This document shows, in pieces, positions 7,512-12,467 of a DNA stretch of 12,467 nucleotides; position 1 is the stretch's first letter; the number at the start of each line of letters is the position of its first letter. Made by a program: the position numbers and the translations under genes. Source of the DNA: CAZHUN01 sp043801115. Its GTDB lineage: Archaea; Iainarchaeota; Iainarchaeia; Iainarchaeales; UBA10191. Below the pieces are notes generated by a model, which worked only from the letters and a program-made list of their open reading frames with translations, had not been told where the DNA came from and did not search any database. The stretch covers positions 1 through 12,467 of the forward strand of contig JAZDMJ010000083.1 in NCBI GenBank assembly GCA_043801115.1. The letters are read 5' to 3'.

Positions 7512-7823
7512 ATGGCCGTTCGAAAACCGTTGAACCCGCTCGCGGCAAAGCGAATGAAAAATTTGGGTTTGTGGGACAGGCGATTGCGAGACTTCGACGG
7601 CCAAATGAAAAAAATCAACATGAAACAGCCCGGCGCCGGGCTTCAGAAATTGGCGTTGGCCCAGCGGCGGAAGGTCGTATTGAATGCACTGGTTCGAATC
7701 GCGACCGACCCTTCCAATTTTTTTGTGGTTCGGAAAAAGGCGGCAATTATTTTGCGCAACGGCGGTTATGTTCCATCCAAGGATTCGCGCTTTCATTGGC
7801 GCAATTTCAAGACCAAACCTTGA
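7512..7823 (+). CDS. Small basic hypothetical protein
   Basis: A 103-residue, strongly basic protein of unrecognised family. It begins MAVRKPLNPLAAKRM, has a Trp/Arg/Asp patch (GLWDRRLRDFDGQMKK), then probable helices (KLALAQRRKVVLNALVRIA and FFVVRKKAAIILRNGG), and ends FHWRNFKTKP. There are no cysteines, no signal peptide and no membrane segment. Basic charge and size suggest RNA or DNA contact, but that is inference. It is transcribed divergently from ppsA with its own TATA-like box and ends exactly where the convergent Trm11-like gene ends (stop codons abut at 7823/7824). It fills the gap exactly and its protein looks natural; the overlapping frames at 7460-7945 (+) and 7500-7796 (-) look like shadows. 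Confidence 0.7.
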   Translation: MAVRKPLNPLAAKRMKNLGLWDRRLRDFDGQMKKINMKQPGAGLQKLALAQRRKVVLNALVRIATDPSNFFVVRKKAAIILRNGGYVPSKDSRFHWRNFKTKP

Positions 7824-8996
7824 CTATCGTTTTTCGAGCAAATAGATTCTGCGTGCGATTTTGTTTTTCGAATCCCTGTAGAAATAAGGGTTCGCTTTCG
7901 GAATCTGTCTCGGGGGCGTTACAATTCCGAAGCCGTGTTCGATAAAGGATACTTCGCTTGCGGAAACGCTTCCCGTGTCGGCCGAAATTTCGGGCAAAAT
8001 AATGGCAATCTTCTGTCCCTTGTCCATCAAGGCGGAAAGCTGTTCGAACACTTTTTCGTACAACTCGTTCAATTCGTGCATGGTGTGAAACGCTACATTC
8101 TTTCGCGGAATGGTTTTCCAGTACGGCCCCTGCTCGGGTTCGGAGGCAACGGCTTGAAAGTCCCCCTTTTTCAAAAACCGCGCGAGCTCTTTCGCGTCTT
8201 TTTGGTAGAGTTTGAATTCGGTTTTGAGCGCGTATTTTTTCTTCGCCCAGCCCAGATTCTTCTGGCACAAATTGTAGTGGTCGGCGTTTTTTTCCACTCC
8301 GATTGCATTCGCTCCCAGTAACATCGATTCCTGCGCAACCGTTCCCATTCCGCAAAACGGGTCCAACACTGTAACGCCTTTTCGAGCTCCCGCGAGATTG
8401 TTCAAAATTTTGGCCATGCGAATGCTTGTTCCCACGGGCGCTTTCGTGTGCGGCCGGTCAATGTCCCGCGCTTTCATTTCCTGCACGTTGGAAACCGCCA
8501 AGGTTTGGAAGATTTTGCTTTCGAAAACATTCAAGTCCAGTCCTTCTTCCACTTGCTTGCGCTTTTTCAATTGCGAAGGGTTGAGCGCTTTTGCCGAGTC
8601 CGGCCCTTTCAAGCGCGGGGGCTTGTACATGGCTTTGACTTTTTCTTCCTTAAAGCGTTCTTTCAAGTATTCGCGCAATTGTTCAATGTGCGGCGAGGGC
8701 AGAGTGGAAACATCATTCACGCTGTAATAAAACTTTTTCGACTTGGCCAAATCCCATTGGGAAAGGTGCAGGCTTCCTTTTTCGTCCAAACTTCCGAGCT
8801 CTCGGCAGATTTTGACCGTGCCTCCCAGTTCGTTGACGACTTGCTCCACATTGATTTCGGGGAGAATTTCAAATTCGGCCGCGTGCTGGTTGGCATTTTT
8901 CAATTCGAATCCGATGTGTCGGACTTCAAAATAGCGGAGAATTTCCAAAACCGACAATTCCGGGTTTCGGCCCAGTACAAACAAAAATGATTGCAT
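7824..8996 (-). CDS. Trm11/Trm-G10-like RNA methyltransferase with altered motif IV
   Basis: A 390-residue protein resembling the Trm11/Trm-G10 family, which makes N2-methylguanosine at G10 of tRNA. The N-terminus MQSFLFVLGRNPELSVLEI is typical of the family. Residues 20-170 are the probable RNA-binding region (NFLD/THUMP position), with KFYYSVNDVS and a basic patch near 140-150. The C-terminal Rossmann domain shows RPHTKAPVGTSIRMAKILNN (181-200), motif I DPFCGMGTVAQE (212-223) and an acidic IGVEKN strand. Motif IV, usually DPPYG, reads SEPEQGPYW (285-293), so the substrate-binding loop differs. ATG 8996 is chosen over a TTG at 9014 because it gives the family N-terminus and sits 31 bases after a TATA-like box. 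It lies downstream of the L10e gene by 36 bases. Family likely; target base unproven. Confidence 0.85.
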   Translation of the reverse strand: MQSFLFVLGRNPELSVLEILRYFEVRHIGFELKNANQHAAEFEILPEINVEQVVNELGGTVKICRELGSLDEKGSLHLSQWDLAKSKKFYYSVNDVSTLPSPHIEQLREYLKERFKEEKVKAMYKPPRLKGPDSAKALNPSQLKKRKQVEEGLDLNVFESKIFQTLAVSNVQEMKARDIDRPHTKAPVGTSIRMAKILNNLAGARKGVTVLDPFCGMGTVAQESMLLGANAIGVEKNADHYNLCQKNLGWAKKKYALKTEFKLYQKDAKELARFLKKGDFQAVASEPEQGPYWKTIPRKNVAFHTMHELNELYEKVFEQLSALMDKGQKIAIILPEISADTGSVSASEVSFIEHGFGIVTPPRQIPKANPYFYRDSKNKIARRIYLLEKR

Positions 8997-9020
8997 GCAA
9001 ATAGTGTGGAACAAAGTCGA

Positions 9021-9028
9021 ATTTAAAC
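9021..9028 (-). promoter_or_regulatory. TATA-like box of the Trm11-like gene
   Basis: GTTTAAAT on the minus strand, with the TTTAAAT core starting 31 bases upstream of ATG 8996. It lies in the 36-base gap after the L10e stop, so the gene may have its own promoter as well as read-through from L10e. Confidence 0.45.
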
Positions 9029-9032
9029 GAAT

Positions 9033-9743
9033 TCACTTTTTGCCTTTCGCGGCGGGCTTTTCTTCTTTGACGGGCGCTTTTCCCGTCTCTTTTCCGCCCG
9101 TCTTTCCCGCTTCGGGGGTTGCGGCCGCTGCTTCCGCTGCAGCTGTTTCTTCGGCTGTTGGAGCGGCCACTTCGACGACTTCTTCGCGCACTTTTTTGGG
9201 CTTGGTTCCGATGCTTTGTACGTCCTTGTGCACGCGCACGCTCGTCTTCATTCCGACTTTTTTGACAATGTGTTTGAAGGCAATTTTCGCGTTTTCCGTG
9301 TTCTCTTCATCCACAAGCAAACTCATCAGTACTTTTCCCTGGCGCACTCTTGCGGCGCGTCCAATCGGTTTTCCAAAAGGGTGGCTCATTCCTTTTGTTA
9401 CGCGGTCCGCGCCCGCTCCCTGCGCTTGTTTATTTTCCCTTAAAATTTGAAATGGATAGACGCGGATTTTGAGGAAAAAATTTTCTTTTCCGATTTTTTT
9501 GTTCAAAAATCCGACAATTCCCTGCCGCGCGCTTTCGAGTGCATTGTCTCTAAACTGTCGGTCTTCTTCGGAAATCCAGTCGACAATCGTGTCGAACTCT
9601 TTCAATGGATTGCCCATGTTGAATCTTCGCGTTTTGAGTCCGGGCGTTGCTCCAATATAGTTTTTCGAGTGCACTTTGACGGCCATTCGCGTGTACGACG
9701 GCTTGGTGGCATACCGATAACAGTGTCCCGGACGCAATCCCAT
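9033..9743 (-). CDS. rpl10e: Large ribosomal subunit protein L10e (uL16), with C-terminal extension
   Basis: A 236-residue archaeal/eukaryotic-type L10e (uL16) protein, a large-subunit component near the tRNA-binding sites. The start MGLRPGHCYRYATKPSYTR is the expected family N-terminus. The core continues through YIGATPGLKTRRFNMGN, a basic central region, AQGAGADRVTKGMSHPFGKP (108-127), RQGKVLMSLLVDEEN and TSVRVHKDV. Typical archaeal L10e is about 170-180 residues; the family core ends near residue 181. The last 55 residues are a low-complexity tail rich in Ala, Glu, Lys, Pro and Thr, ending KPAAKGKK, probably disordered. Gene order is lipoprotein, L10e, Trm11-like. No strong Shine-Dalgarno sequence precedes the ATG. 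A TATA-like box about 70-80 bases upstream implies a real leader here. Confidence 0.96.
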   Translation of the reverse strand: MGLRPGHCYRYATKPSYTRMAVKVHSKNYIGATPGLKTRRFNMGNPLKEFDTIVDWISEEDRQFRDNALESARQGIVGFLNKKIGKENFFLKIRVYPFQILRENKQAQGAGADRVTKGMSHPFGKPIGRAARVRQGKVLMSLLVDEENTENAKIAFKHIVKKVGMKTSVRVHKDVQSIGTKPKKVREEVVEVAAPTAEETAAAEAAAATPEAGKTGGKETGKAPVKEEKPAAKGKK

Positions 9744-9849
9744 ATGTTTTCACTTTTTTTCAAAAAATCAGGTTTCTGGAGGGAATCCTGAATACAATTT
9801 CTTTCCGCCAAAACCTTTAAAAAAGGCCTTTTTCGGGCTTTAAACGTTT
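9744..9849 (-). promoter_or_regulatory. L10e promoter and leader region
   Basis: This 106-base gap between the lipoprotein stop and L10e holds a perfect 14-base palindrome AAAAAGGCCTTTTT (9820-9833), partly overlapping the best TATA-like sequence on the minus strand (TTTTTTAAAGG, about 9814-9824). A second TTTAAA-like sequence lies near 9838-9846. Transcription from the first would begin near 9790 and leave a leader of roughly 45 bases. An AT-rich inverted sequence (TTTTTTGAAAAAA) lies just before the start codon. Exact start point is not known. Confidence 0.4.
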
Positions 9850-10383
9850 TTAATGAATGACAAAGCTTTTGACGGTAATTTGCGTTCCTTGCAAGGGGTG
9901 CCAGTAGTCCCCGTTCAAGTCGAATTGGACGAGGTCGTTTTGGCCGAAAAACCCTTCTCTTTCAACGTCCCCGTTCGCGTCCGACAGTGCAATCCACGCT
10001 TCCAGCGTGTTTCCCGTGCTGTAAATTCCTTTCACGACGACGCGCATTTTTTTGCCCGAAAAAACCGAAACTCCGGTTCCTTCAATATACCCGTCCACGT
10101 AAAACAATTGCATAGAGCTTCCCTGCTGCAAAATGACTCCGTCTTTCAATTCAACGGGTGGAGGAGTTTGAGTGTTTTCGTCCTGCGCGTTTTGATCGGC
10201 GTTCTGGTCCGCGTTTTGGTCTTGCACGTTCTGGTCCAAAACATTTTGGTCGGCGGGCGCGTTCTGGTCCGCATTCTGGTCGACGTGAGTGTTCGCGTCG
10301 CTCGCGGGCGGTGCTTGGGGCGAGCTTGTACAGCCCGCCAAAAGAACGACCGCAGCCAGCGCAACCAAAACCATTTTCACCAT
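9850..10383 (-). CDS. Secreted lipoprotein with DQN-repeat linker
   Basis: A 177-residue protein with a classic lipoprotein signal: a hydrophobic stretch MVKMVLVALAAVVLLAGC with lipobox LLAGC, so C18 would be the lipidated cysteine and the mature protein would sit on the outer face of the membrane. Residues 19-34 are a small polar linker. Residues 35-70 contain seven DQN units (spaced as DQNA, DQNV and similar) and a final DEN, then TQTPPPV. Residues 76-177 form a compact beta-rich domain (MQLFYVDGYIEGTGVSVFSG, MRVVVKGIYSTG, EAWIALSDANGD) of unrecognised family. The ATG lies inside the end of the Nudix gene (ATGGTGA overlap, 7 bases), so translation is probably coupled; ATG 10374 is an alternative start. 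Secretion is well supported, role unknown. Confidence 0.85.
   Translation of the reverse strand: MVKMVLVALAAVVLLAGCTSSPQAPPASDANTHVDQNADQNAPADQNVLDQNVQDQNADQNADQNAQDENTQTPPPVELKDGVILQQGSSMQLFYVDGYIEGTGVSVFSGKKMRVVVKGIYSTGNTLEAWIALSDANGDVEREGFFGQNDLVQFDLNGDYWHPLQGTQITVKSFVIH
10174..10281 (-). repeat. In-frame DQN-coding repeats
   Basis: The DNA encodes seven Asp-Gln-Asn units plus Asp-Glu-Asn within 36 residues of the lipoprotein. On the plus strand they appear as repeated GTTCTGGTC or GTTTTGGTC words. Such a tract can expand or contract by slippage and forms a flexible spacer between lipid anchor and folded domain. It is not a CRISPR: units are short, in frame and without uniform spacers. 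Confidence 0.85.
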
Positions 10384-10856
10384 TGTTTCACTTCGTTCAA
10401 TTCAAACGTTTGCAATTGCTGTCTTTCATTGTATACGAATTTGGCCTTTATTTGCTTTCCCTTTAGCACTTCGGGAATCCAGTGCCGGTCCGCTTCCCAC
10501 ATTTGGTCGAAGGGAATCTTTTCCGCTTGCATGCGCACGGGCTTCATTTCTTCCGTTTCGCTCGGAATTCCTTCCCAATTGGAGAGGACGAACACGTGCA
10601 TGTTTTGGTTCCAGTTCTTGTCTTCGGGAACGCTGGGAAACAAGAACAGGCACTCGGCGACTTTTTGCAAGTCTTTCTCGCTCGCTTTCACGCCGCACTC
10701 TTCCCACAATTCGCGCACGGCCGCTTGTTCAATCGTCTCGCCGTCTTCCACTTTTCCCCCAAAACCGTTCAGTCTTCCGACTCCGAACCCTTTCTTTTTC
10801 ACGGCCATCCACAACTCGTTGCCTTTCAACGGCAACACCAGCGTGACTTGTTTCAT
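10377..10856 (-). CDS. MTH1/NUDT1-like Nudix hydrolase
   Basis: A 159-residue Nudix hydrolase that closely resembles human MTH1 (NUDT1, 156 residues), which hydrolyses oxidised purine nucleotides such as 8-oxo-dGTP to monophosphates. The Nudix box is complete, from G34 through E40, R48, E49, E52, E53 and G55. The rest also follows MTH1: GFGVGRLNGFGG near the N-terminus, MHVFVLSNWEG (86-96), then IPFDQMWEADRHWIP (114-128). In MTH1 the last motif reads WPDDSYWFP, where two Asp residues recognise the oxidised base; here the first is Ala122 and only D123 remains. ATG 10856 is chosen because the protein then begins as MTH1 does; upstream sequence is tRNA-Cys. It overlaps the lipoprotein start by seven bases. 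Family firm, substrate inferred. Confidence 0.92.
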   Translation of the reverse strand: MKQVTLVLPLKGNELWMAVKKKGFGVGRLNGFGGKVEDGETIEQAAVRELWEECGVKASEKDLQKVAECLFLFPSVPEDKNWNQNMHVFVLSNWEGIPSETEEMKPVRMQAEKIPFDQMWEADRHWIPEVLKGKQIKAKFVYNERQQLQTFELNEVKQW

Positions 10857-10872
10857 GCTTTTTTTCCCCGGG

Positions 10873-10892
10873 CTTTTTGCGAAAGCAAAAAG
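10873..10892 (-). terminator. Hairpin between tRNA-Cys and the Nudix gene
   Basis: Perfect eight-base arms CTTTTTGC and GCAAAAAG enclose a four-base loop, TTTC on the minus strand and GAAA (a GNRA tetraloop) on the plus strand. It begins six bases after the tRNA 3' end and ends 16 bases before the Nudix ATG. It could end or process the tRNA transcript, or sit in the Nudix leader, since no TATA-like box precedes the Nudix start at the usual distance. Role uncertain. Confidence 0.45.
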
Positions 10893-10898
10893 GCCGAA

Positions 10899-10969
10899 AG
10901 CGAGGGGAGGGAGTCGAACCCTCTTACTCGGCTCTGCAGGCCGGTGCATGGCCGTTCTGCCACCCCCGC
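10899..10969 (-). tRNA. tRNA-Cys, anticodon GCA
   Basis: A 71-base cloverleaf with no intron. The acceptor stem pairs GCGGGGG with CCCTCGC (one G-U). T8 and G9 follow; a three-pair D stem (GCA/TGC) encloses a GG-containing loop. The anticodon loop CTGCAGA carries GCA on a CCGGC/GCCGA stem, whose outermost pair is a C-A mismatch. The T arm is GAGGG-TTCGACT-CCCTC. The discriminator is U73, the identity base of tRNA-Cys, and CCA is not encoded. T8 and G10 are the positions modified by ThiI-type and Trm-G10-type enzymes, whose relatives are encoded nearby. Confidence 0.95.
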
Positions 10970-11040
10970 GGCTGAAGCGTCAGCCGGCACCGCATCCGTC
11001 GCGGGTTCTGTCGAACCCGCATAAAGATTGTTTCCGACGA
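10969..11040 (-). promoter_or_regulatory. tRNA-Cys promoter and structured upstream region
   Basis: A CTTTATGC sequence (11019-11026, minus strand) may be the TATA box; it lies about 50 bases before the mature tRNA and would give a leader of about 30 bases. Two strong inverted repeats occur here: GCGGGTTC/GAACCCGC with loop TGTC (11001-11020), and CGGCTGA/TCAGCCG with loop AGCG (10969-10986), which abuts the tRNA 5' end. The second could present the RNase P cleavage site. Promoter assignment is tentative. Confidence 0.4.
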
Positions 11041-11069
11041 CCTTCGCAACTAATGCAGACTTCAAATGG

Positions 11070-11076
11070 TTTTAAA
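11070..11076 (+). promoter_or_regulatory. TATA-like box of the ThiI-like gene
   Basis: TTTTAAA starts 29 bases upstream of ATG 11099. A GAGG motif eight bases before the same ATG could act as ribosome binding site. Both argue for that start rather than the in-frame ATG at 11066, which lies upstream of the box. Confidence 0.5.
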
Positions 11077-11098
11077 GTGTTTGGAAGAGGTCTCTTTT

Positions 11099-11890
11099 AT
11101 GTCCTGGATTCTGGTCAAAACCGCGCCCGAAATTTCGCTCAAGAGCAAGTTCGTGCGAAGGCAGTTTTTCGACAAATTGTGCGCGAACGTGGAAAAGGCC
11201 TTACAGGCAAACAGCATCCGCCACTCTCCTTTCCAGCGCCGTCCGGGAAGGATTTTTTTCCAAACCGTGCAAGAAAAAAGGGCGCTCTCCGCGCTCGCTT
11301 TCGTTTTCGGAATCCACTCTGTTGCGCTGGCCGAAAAAGTGCTCTTTCTCGACTTTAACGACTTGTCCTTTCAAGCCGCCGAGCTTTCCGCTTTCGAATT
11401 GAAGAATGCAAAGTCCTTCGCGGTTCGCGTTTCGCGCTCGGGCGCGCATTCTTTCTCTTCGCAAGAAGCGGCCGCGCAAGTGGGAAAAGAAATCCAACAG
11501 CAAATGCCCAAGCTGAAAGTGGATTTGGACGCTCCGCAAAAAGAAGTCTTTGTCGAAATCGACGGCGCGAACGCGTTTGTATATTTCAGCGAGAAAAAAG
11601 GATTGAACGGCCTTCCCGTAGGAGTTTCTGGAGTGGTGGGAATTTCCCTTTCGGGAAAAAAGGAAGAAACCGGCGCTGCCAAGGCAATGCTGAAAAGGGG
11701 CTGTTCGCTTGTTGTGCGTGGAGGCACTCCAAAACAGTTGAAAGAGTTGGAAAAGTGGAACTCTTTCCAACCCCTTGCGTGGAAGGGCAAAGTGGAGGCG
11801 GAAGTCGTTTCTTTTAAAGACGTGAAGAAAGCGTTAAAGGCCCTGCGCGACAAAAAGCAGTTCAAACTCGCCCCTTTGGTGTTGCAATGA
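11099..11890 (+). CDS. ThiI-like THUMP protein with degenerate PP-loop
   Basis: A 263-residue relative of ThiI, the enzyme that makes 4-thiouridine at U8 of tRNA. The N-terminus (ILVKTAPEISLKSKFVRRQF) matches the NFLD region of ThiI, whose usual start is VKYGEIGLKGKNR-like. A THUMP RNA-binding domain spans about 60-166, with FVFGIHSVALAEKV and FVEIDGANAFVYFSEKKGLNGLPVG. In ThiI this leads into the ATP-binding PP-loop SGGxDS; here the place reads SGKKEET (185-191), followed by the recognisable MLKRGC (197-202). Only about 60 residues follow, against roughly 200 or more in ThiI. RNA binding is likely retained, thiolation unlikely. ATG 11099 is chosen over 11066 from promoter and ribosome-site placement. 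It overlaps mre11 by ATGA, so the two are co-translated. Confidence 0.85.
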   Translation: MSWILVKTAPEISLKSKFVRRQFFDKLCANVEKALQANSIRHSPFQRRPGRIFFQTVQEKRALSALAFVFGIHSVALAEKVLFLDFNDLSFQAAELSAFELKNAKSFAVRVSRSGAHSFSSQEAAAQVGKEIQQQMPKLKVDLDAPQKEVFVEIDGANAFVYFSEKKGLNGLPVGVSGVVGISLSGKKEETGAAKAMLKRGCSLVVRGGTPKQLKELEKWNSFQPLAWKGKVEAEVVSFKDVKKALKALRDKKQFKLAPLVLQ

Positions 11891-12467
11891 AACTCGCAAT
11901 TTTTTCAGACTCCCACTTGGGAGACAATTTTGGAACCGAGAGAGAAAAGGACGCTTTCTCCCAGGCTTCGCAGGCCATTCAAATCGCGTTGAAAGAAGGA
12001 GTGGACGCGATTCTGATTCCGGGAGACTTGTTCGATTCTTCCTTGCCCAGGCAGGAAGTGTTCCACGAAGCCTTCGAACTCTTGACTCCGTGCTTGAAAG
12101 CGCAACAGTCCGAGTTGAAAGTCCAGTTCGAAAAAGAGCGCGAGGGCATTTCCCGCCCTTTCAATTTTTTGGGAATTCCCGTCATTGCCCTGCACGGAAA
12201 CCACGAGTACCGTTCGAAAGGGTACAAGAATCCAATCGAGGTATTGCAGAGCGCGGGCTTTTTGCTCCACGTGCACGCCGCGCGCGCCGTGCTGAAAAAA
12301 GGGAACGAAATTTTGAACGTGTACGGCCTTTCGAGCGTTCCCGAAAAGTACGCATTGGAAGCGTTGAAGGCGTGGAATCCGAAGCCCGAAAGCGGGGAGA
12401 AGAATTTGCTGTTGATGCACCAGGGAATCAAGGAATTCCTGCCTGGCGGGGACGAAATGATTGCGAC
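11887..12467 (+). CDS. mre11: Mre11 DNA double-strand-break nuclease, C-terminus beyond the window
   Basis: The first 193 residues of an Mre11-type calcineurin-like phosphoesterase. With Rad50, Mre11 forms the complex that tethers and trims broken DNA ends; archaeal operons often add HerA and NurA. The metal-binding motifs appear in order: FSDSHLG (D8, H10), IPGDLFD (D47), LHGNHEYR (N105, H106) and LLMHQG (H178). Spacing between motifs II and III includes a charged insertion (70-92) that suits Mre11 better than small phosphodiesterases. Start ATG overlaps the ThiI-like stop as ATGA. The remaining domain and any rad50 lie to the right of the window. Without them a general SbcD-like or phosphoesterase identity cannot be fully excluded. 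Confidence 0.88.
   Translation, partial: MKLAIFSDSHLGDNFGTEREKDAFSQASQAIQIALKEGVDAILIPGDLFDSSLPRQEVFHEAFELLTPCLKAQQSELKVQFEKEREGISRPFNFLGIPVIALHGNHEYRSKGYKNPIEVLQSAGFLLHVHAARAVLKKGNEILNVYGLSSVPEKYALEALKAWNPKPESGEKNLLLMHQGIKEFLPGGDEMIA

Noticed and set aside
7460..7945. Alternative plus-strand frame of 161 codons over the small basic gene
   Set aside because: It overlaps the Trm11-like coding region by about 120 bases and has a less natural composition than the 7512-7823 frame.
8997..9014. TTG start adding six residues to the Trm11-like protein
   Set aside because: The family N-terminus begins at ATG 8996, which is at the standard distance from the TATA-like box.
10174..10281. Possible CRISPR-like repeats
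   Set aside because: Units are short, in frame and vary in spacing; they encode a DQN peptide repeat.
10857..10949. N-terminal extension of the Nudix protein
   Set aside because: It would be encoded within the tRNA-Cys gene and the following hairpin; the MTH1-like start is at 10856.
11001..11020. Hairpin resembling a tRNA T arm (GGTTCGA), possible tRNA fragment
   Set aside because: No acceptor or anticodon arm accompanies it, and the eight-pair stem with four-base loop is not a T-arm geometry.
9853..11358. Plus-strand open frame of about 500 codons
   Set aside because: It runs antisense through the lipoprotein, Nudix and tRNA-Cys genes and over the start of the ThiI-like gene. Its product has no recognisable domain and is explained as a shadow of GC-rich coding sequence.

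Overview
The window is archaeal chromosome. The gene set (diphthamide synthase Dph2, L10e-type ribosomal protein uL16, a TrmB-family regulator, a Trm11/Trm-G10-type methyltransferase, Mre11), the TATA-like boxes and a tRNA gene without an encoded CCA all point that way. Tight gene packing, short intergenic gaps and several lineage-specific small proteins would suit a DPANN-type or other small-genome archaeon, but the lineage cannot be fixed from this sequence alone. It holds 13 protein genes (two cut by the window edges) and one tRNA gene. No CRISPR array, insertion sequence, transposase or phage module was seen.

Layout. 1-1465 (-): KamA-like radical SAM protein, continuing past the left edge. 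1552-2280 (+): divergent TrmB-family regulator; the 86-base gap between them carries a palindrome flanked by two TATA-like boxes. 2277-3275 (-): dph2, whose stop codon overlaps that of the regulator in a CTAG. 3322-3762 (-): AT-rich orphan gene. 3782-4951 (-): RlmI-type 23S rRNA cytosine methyltransferase. 4986-7424 (-): phosphoenolpyruvate synthase. 7512-7823 (+): small basic orphan protein. 7824-8996 (-): Trm11-like RNA methyltransferase. 9033-9743 (-): L10e with an Ala/Glu/Lys tail. 9850-10383 (-): lipoprotein with a DQN-repeat linker, overlapping 10377-10856 (-), an MTH1-like Nudix hydrolase. 10899-10969 (-): tRNA-Cys(GCA). 11099-11890 (+): ThiI-like THUMP protein with a ruined PP-loop, overlapping by ATGA with 11887-12467 (+): mre11, cut by the right edge.

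Theme. Most of the window serves translation and RNA modification: EF2 diphthamide (Dph2), rRNA m5C (RlmI-like), tRNA G10 region (Trm11-like), tRNA U8 (ThiI-like), a large-subunit protein and a tRNA. PEP synthase adds gluconeogenesis; the Nudix enzyme and Mre11 add nucleotide-pool cleaning and DNA-break processing. A TTTAAA-like box lies about 27-31 bases upstream of the start codon of eight genes, implying many leaderless or very short-leader transcripts and supporting several start choices made here.

No wholly new multi-gene system is evident. The best leads are the KamA-like protein that lacks a recognisable PLP-lysine motif and faces a TrmB regulator across a palindrome, the ThiI relative without its ATP loop, the Trm11 relative with an altered motif IV, the MTH1-like enzyme with one base-recognition Asp changed to Ala, and two orphan proteins.
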